This document shows positions 5,076-7,580 of a DNA stretch of 7,580 nucleotides, piece after piece; positions within the stretch are counted from its first letter, which is position 1; each line of letters begins with the position of its first letter. Location of the stretch: NCBI GenBank assembly GCA_947383875.1, contig CANDEX010000076.1, forward strand, positions 1 to 7,580. The letters are read 5' to 3'. The DNA comes from an uncultured Azospirillum sp. (GTDB lineage Bacteria; Pseudomonadota; Alphaproteobacteria; RF32; CAG-239). The position numbers and the translations under genes were made by a program. Under the pieces are notes generated by a model, which was given only the letters and a program-made list of their open reading frames with translations, made no database searches and had not been told where the DNA came from.

Positions 5076-5104
5076 ATTATACAGCAAATTTAAGATGAAA
5101 TCAA
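5076..5104 (-). promoter_or_regulatory. Sigma-70-type promoter for the minus-strand DUF465-like gene
   Basis: On the minus strand, TTGATT and a perfect TATAAT are separated by exactly 17 bases. The predicted start near 5069 gives an A/T-rich leader of about 85 bases before the ATG at 4984, including a small GGAA-TATT-TTCC hairpin. The promoter lies only about 30 bases from the divergent phosphofructokinase start codon, so the two genes may share regulatory DNA. Confidence 0.65.
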
Positions 5105-5131
5105 CAGTTATTTAACATTTAGGAGTTTTCT

Positions 5132-6214
5132 ATGAGCAATACAAAAAAAATCGGCGTATTAACCAGCGGCGGCGACTGTTCCGGCTTAAATGCCATCATT
5201 CGCGCTGTTGTCAATGCCGCAGGCAAAAAAGGCTGGGAAGTCTATGGCATTTTTAACGGCACCGACGGCTTGACCGAAACCCCGATTCAATATGAAATTT
5301 TAACAGAACACAGCTTTTCGGATTCTCCTTGGCCTCGACTGAGCGGTTCCTATCTGGGCTCCTTAAACAAGGGCGTCAAAATGGACTCCTTGGAAGAAAT
5401 GTCTGCCAAATTCGGCCGTGGCGTTAAAGAATTGGGACTTGATGCTATTGTCGTTATCGGCGGCGACGGCAGTATGAACATTTGCGGAAACTACTGCAAA
5501 GGTGCCGGAATCAAAATGGTTGGCATCCCCAAAACTATTGATAATGACACACCTATTACCGAATTTTCAGTCGGCTTTAATTCGGCAGTACAAGTCTGCA
5601 TGGATGCTGTTGACAGCTTAAACCTGACAGCTCGTTCCCACCATCGCGCTTTAATTCTGGAAGTTATGGGCCGCGATGCGGGACATTTAGCAATGCATTC
5701 TGCCTTAGCTGGCCAAGCTGATGTTTGTTTGGTTCCTGAAATTCCTTACAAAATCGATTCTATTATCGAAAAATTGAAAGAAGTTAAAGCTTCCGGCCGT
5801 GACCATGCCGTTATTGTTGTCTCTGAAGGCATTAAAAATGAAAATGGCGAACACCTGGTTGGTGCCAAAAACCTGATTGGCGAAAAAGTTTACGGTGGTA
5901 TCGGCGACTACTTGAGCGCAGAAATCAACAAACGCTATACCGAATTTCAAACTCGTGTTACTAGACTTGGTCACATCCAACGTGCCGGTGCTCCGACAGC
6001 ATTTGACCGCACATTAGCAACAGTCTTTGGAGCCAAAGCCGTTGAATTATTGGACAAAGGGGAAACCAACCGCATGGTTATCTGGAAAGACGGTAAAGTC
6101 TCATCGGCCTCGATTGAAGAAGTTCTGCAAGAAGGCACAACATTACTGAACGTCAACAGCGATTATGTTACAGCTGCTGTGGCAACAGGAATGTACGTCG
6201 GCGAAGTAAAATAA
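5132..6214 (+). CDS. pfkA: 6-phosphofructokinase (ATP-dependent predicted)
   Basis: Phosphofructokinase phosphorylates fructose 6-phosphate to fructose 1,6-bisphosphate in cytoplasmic glycolysis. The 360 residues cover the whole family fold: GGDCSGLNAIIR (13-24), the phosphoryl-donor motif GGDGS (110-114), the catalytic PKTIDND (133-139, catalytic D137), MGRDAGHLA (179-187), SEG (231-233) and the substrate-binding HIQRAG (281-286). The donor can be partly predicted. G113, in the position equivalent to E. coli Gly104, points to ATP, whereas PPi enzymes usually have Asp there. K134, equivalent to E. coli Gly124, is the residue typical of PPi-dependent and mixed-subgroup enzymes. This combination is known in ATP enzymes outside the E. 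coli subgroup. Start: AGGAG at 5121-5125, 6 bases before the ATG. A strong terminator follows. Confidence 0.93.
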   Translation: MSNTKKIGVLTSGGDCSGLNAIIRAVVNAAGKKGWEVYGIFNGTDGLTETPIQYEILTEHSFSDSPWPRLSGSYLGSLNKGVKMDSLEEMSAKFGRGVKELGLDAIVVIGGDGSMNICGNYCKGAGIKMVGIPKTIDNDTPITEFSVGFNSAVQVCMDAVDSLNLTARSHHRALILEVMGRDAGHLAMHSALAGQADVCLVPEIPYKIDSIIEKLKEVKASGRDHAVIVVSEGIKNENGEHLVGAKNLIGEKVYGGIGDYLSAEINKRYTEFQTRVTRLGHIQRAGAPTAFDRTLATVFGAKAVELLDKGETNRMVIWKDGKVSSASIEEVLQEGTTLLNVNSDYVTAAVATGMYVGEVK

Positions 6215-6234
6215 ATCCTTGCTTCAAAATAGTT

Positions 6235-6265
6235 AAGCCCCTCAATATGAGGGGCTTTCTTTTTA
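6235..6265 (+). terminator. Rho-independent terminator after phosphofructokinase
   Basis: AAGCCCCTCA (6235-6244) pairs perfectly with TGAGGGGCTT (6248-6257), a 10-bp GC-rich stem with an ATA loop. TCTTTTT follows. The stop codon of the convergent minus-strand gene lies in the T tract (6263-6265). The hairpin is also positioned to end that transcript, but the T tract is poorer in that direction. Confidence 0.92.
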
Positions 6266-7580
6266 ATATTTATCGTTATCCGTACTATCATCAACATTTA
6301 ATGCTTCCGCACCGCATTCATCCCTAATACTATCTATGCTTGTTTTAAAACGGTTGCTGTTTAAATCTTTCTTTTCCGTACAATGGTTACAGCCAACCTG
6401 AAAAGTCAGCGGACCTGTTTTTGAGAGATTACCGGCATAAAGTACAGAATCTTTAAAAATACAAATTGTATTCTTACTGGCAACTTCAATTTCGCTGGGT
6501 TTCGTTCGAACTGACGACCTGCCGCTGACGCGCAAGCTTGATCCCTCCAATCTCAGCCATGTCTGCAACTGTAAGGTCGAGTTATTGCGAATTTTCAGAT
6601 TTTTATATCGTTTTGAAAGCCCTTTGACACGCAAAGCAAACAAATTCGCCGTTGAATTGTCCATAATAAACTTGCCATCTCCCTCATAAATAGAAATCCC
6701 ACTATACGGCATATTTAGTGTTGCTTTATTTTGTAAAACAACTACTGCTCCTTCATCATTATTCCTTAATAAAATCGGCACATTTATAAAGTCATGTGAG
6801 CCTCCATCCATAATTAACTTACCTTTACCGGTTAATTCAAAAAAATGCAGTGCTGTTCTTTGAGAATTGTCACCGTCAAGACGATTATAATAGTTGTTGG
6901 ACGTAAAAGTATTATCACCTTTTAATTTCACATTATTTTCAATATTAATGTGCAATGAACCGAAACCTATCCAATTAAGCCACTCTTTATGACCAAGATT
7001 TGTCTCATCATGAGAAGTGCCTGAATTAATATCGGTAACATAAATATCACGCCATTCGCGATTTCCATGTACATAAGTATGAGCTTCATTAGAATTATTG
7101 TTATGATCAATAACTATGGTAACATTATCCAAATCACTGTCAAATACATCTAAAGCAGGCTTAAAAATCAATTTCGGCTTATTATCGGAACGACATTCTG
7201 AATAGTTGTCATATTTATTGTAAGCGGCCTCCCCGCGCAATGATGTATATCTATTCCCCAGCGGGTTAGACAGCAGATTATTGCCGCTAATGGTCAAATC
7301 ACCTAGAACGGCACCAATAGTTCCTTTATAAAATAAATTACTGTTGACTTCCGTATACCCCGCATCTGCCAACCTGCTTTTGCAAGTGGGAATACATTTT
7401 TTATAAGAGCTGTCATAGGAACAAACATCTGTACTAACTGTTTCATATTTGGCACATCCGGCATTGCTGTAACCATGGTTTTTGCAGTATTTAGCCGGAT
7501 CGATTTTGCAGGAATAATAATTGTTGTCACGCGGACAATAACTATCTATTACCTCATCCGCAGAACAGGGACTTCCTGAA
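6263..7580 (-). CDS. Large exported-type protein: Cys-rich module plus beta-solenoid-like region (5' end outside window)
   Basis: The frame stays open from the stop at 6263 to the right edge, giving 438 visible residues. The TTG at 7372 is internal, because the codons upstream encode a conserved-looking Cys-rich module. Visible residues 1-66 carry eight cysteines (5, 15, 24, 32, 42, 53, 62, 66) with the repeated motifs CPRDNNYYSC and CSYDSSYKKC. From about residue 90 to 395 the sequence is rich in Asn, Ser, Thr and Gly. It shows repeated short strand-turn units such as GKLIMDGGSH, GKFIMDNSTA, NLKIRNNSTL and SSLRVSGRSS, as in right-handed beta-solenoids of adhesins and autotransporter passengers. 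A few cysteines (GCNHC, DECG) lie near the end. No transporter or anchor domain is seen at the C-terminus. Export is likely, but the signal peptide would be outside the window. Function unknown; a surface or secreted role is inferred. Confidence 0.8.
   Translation of the reverse strand, partial: SGSPCSADEVIDSYCPRDNNYYSCKIDPAKYCKNHGYSNAGCAKYETVSTDVCSYDSSYKKCIPTCKSRLADAGYTEVNSNLFYKGTIGAVLGDLTISGNNLLSNPLGNRYTSLRGEAAYNKYDNYSECRSDNKPKLIFKPALDVFDSDLDNVTIVIDHNNNSNEAHTYVHGNREWRDIYVTDINSGTSHDETNLGHKEWLNWIGFGSLHINIENNVKLKGDNTFTSNNYYNRLDGDNSQRTALHFFELTGKGKLIMDGGSHDFINVPILLRNNDEGAVVVLQNKATLNMPYSGISIYEGDGKFIMDNSTANLFALRVKGLSKRYKNLKIRNNSTLQLQTWLRLEGSSLRVSGRSSVRTKPSEIEVASKNTICIFKDSVLYAGNLSKTGPLTFQVGCNHCTEKKDLNSNRFKTSIDSIRDECGAEALNVDDSTDNDKY

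Noticed and set aside
7303..7530. Open frame on the minus strand overlapping the Cys-rich head of the large protein
   Set aside because: It is a different frame of the same DNA. The frame that continues from the large protein reads a regular cysteine pattern right to the window edge, which is far more convincing.

Overview
The window reads as a stretch of a moderately AT-rich Gram-negative genome, most likely an alphaproteobacterium, perhaps one of the uncultured host-associated lineages. This is inferred from the alphaproteobacteria-like bS21 (starting MVQV), two short DUF465/YdcH-type coiled-coil proteins, the XseA and UppP sequences, and small exported Cys/Tyr/Ser-rich proteins. No marker gene here fixes the taxonomy, so the assignment is tentative.

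Layout. Positions 1-2887 hold a compact plus-strand run: the 3' part of xseA (exonuclease VII large subunit), an exported M23/LytM-type peptidase overlapping it by 35 bases, a single-domain CheY-like response regulator with its own extended -10 promoter, and uppP (undecaprenyl-diphosphatase) starting 15 bases later. The M23 enzyme and UppP both act in cell-wall metabolism, so this run mixes DNA repair with envelope functions. A tRNA-Leu(CAG) with encoded CCA follows at 2937-3022, ending in an 18-bp terminator hairpin.

Positions 3061-3394 contain no convincing gene but are unusually rich in hairpins. There are two consecutive structured blocks, each ending in a terminator-like hairpin, and the second leads into a possible 28-codon ORF. 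Next come a 59-aa DUF465-like gene (3604-3783), an exported Cys-rich protein (3908-4291) with its own promoter, and a perfect 21-bp bidirectional terminator that separates it from convergent rpsU (4349-4555, minus). A second DUF465-like gene (4772-4984, minus) lies upstream of rpsU. It has a well-formed promoter and a long terminator.

Divergent from that gene is a 6-phosphofructokinase (5132-6214, plus). It converges, across a 10-bp-stem terminator, on a large exported-type protein on the minus strand (6263-7580) that runs off the right edge. That protein combines a Cys-rich N-terminal module with a long strand-turn region resembling a beta-solenoid. Its Cys-rich module matches the small exported protein at 3908-4291 closely in cysteine spacing and in a YDSSY motif, which is the clearest unexplained relationship in the window.
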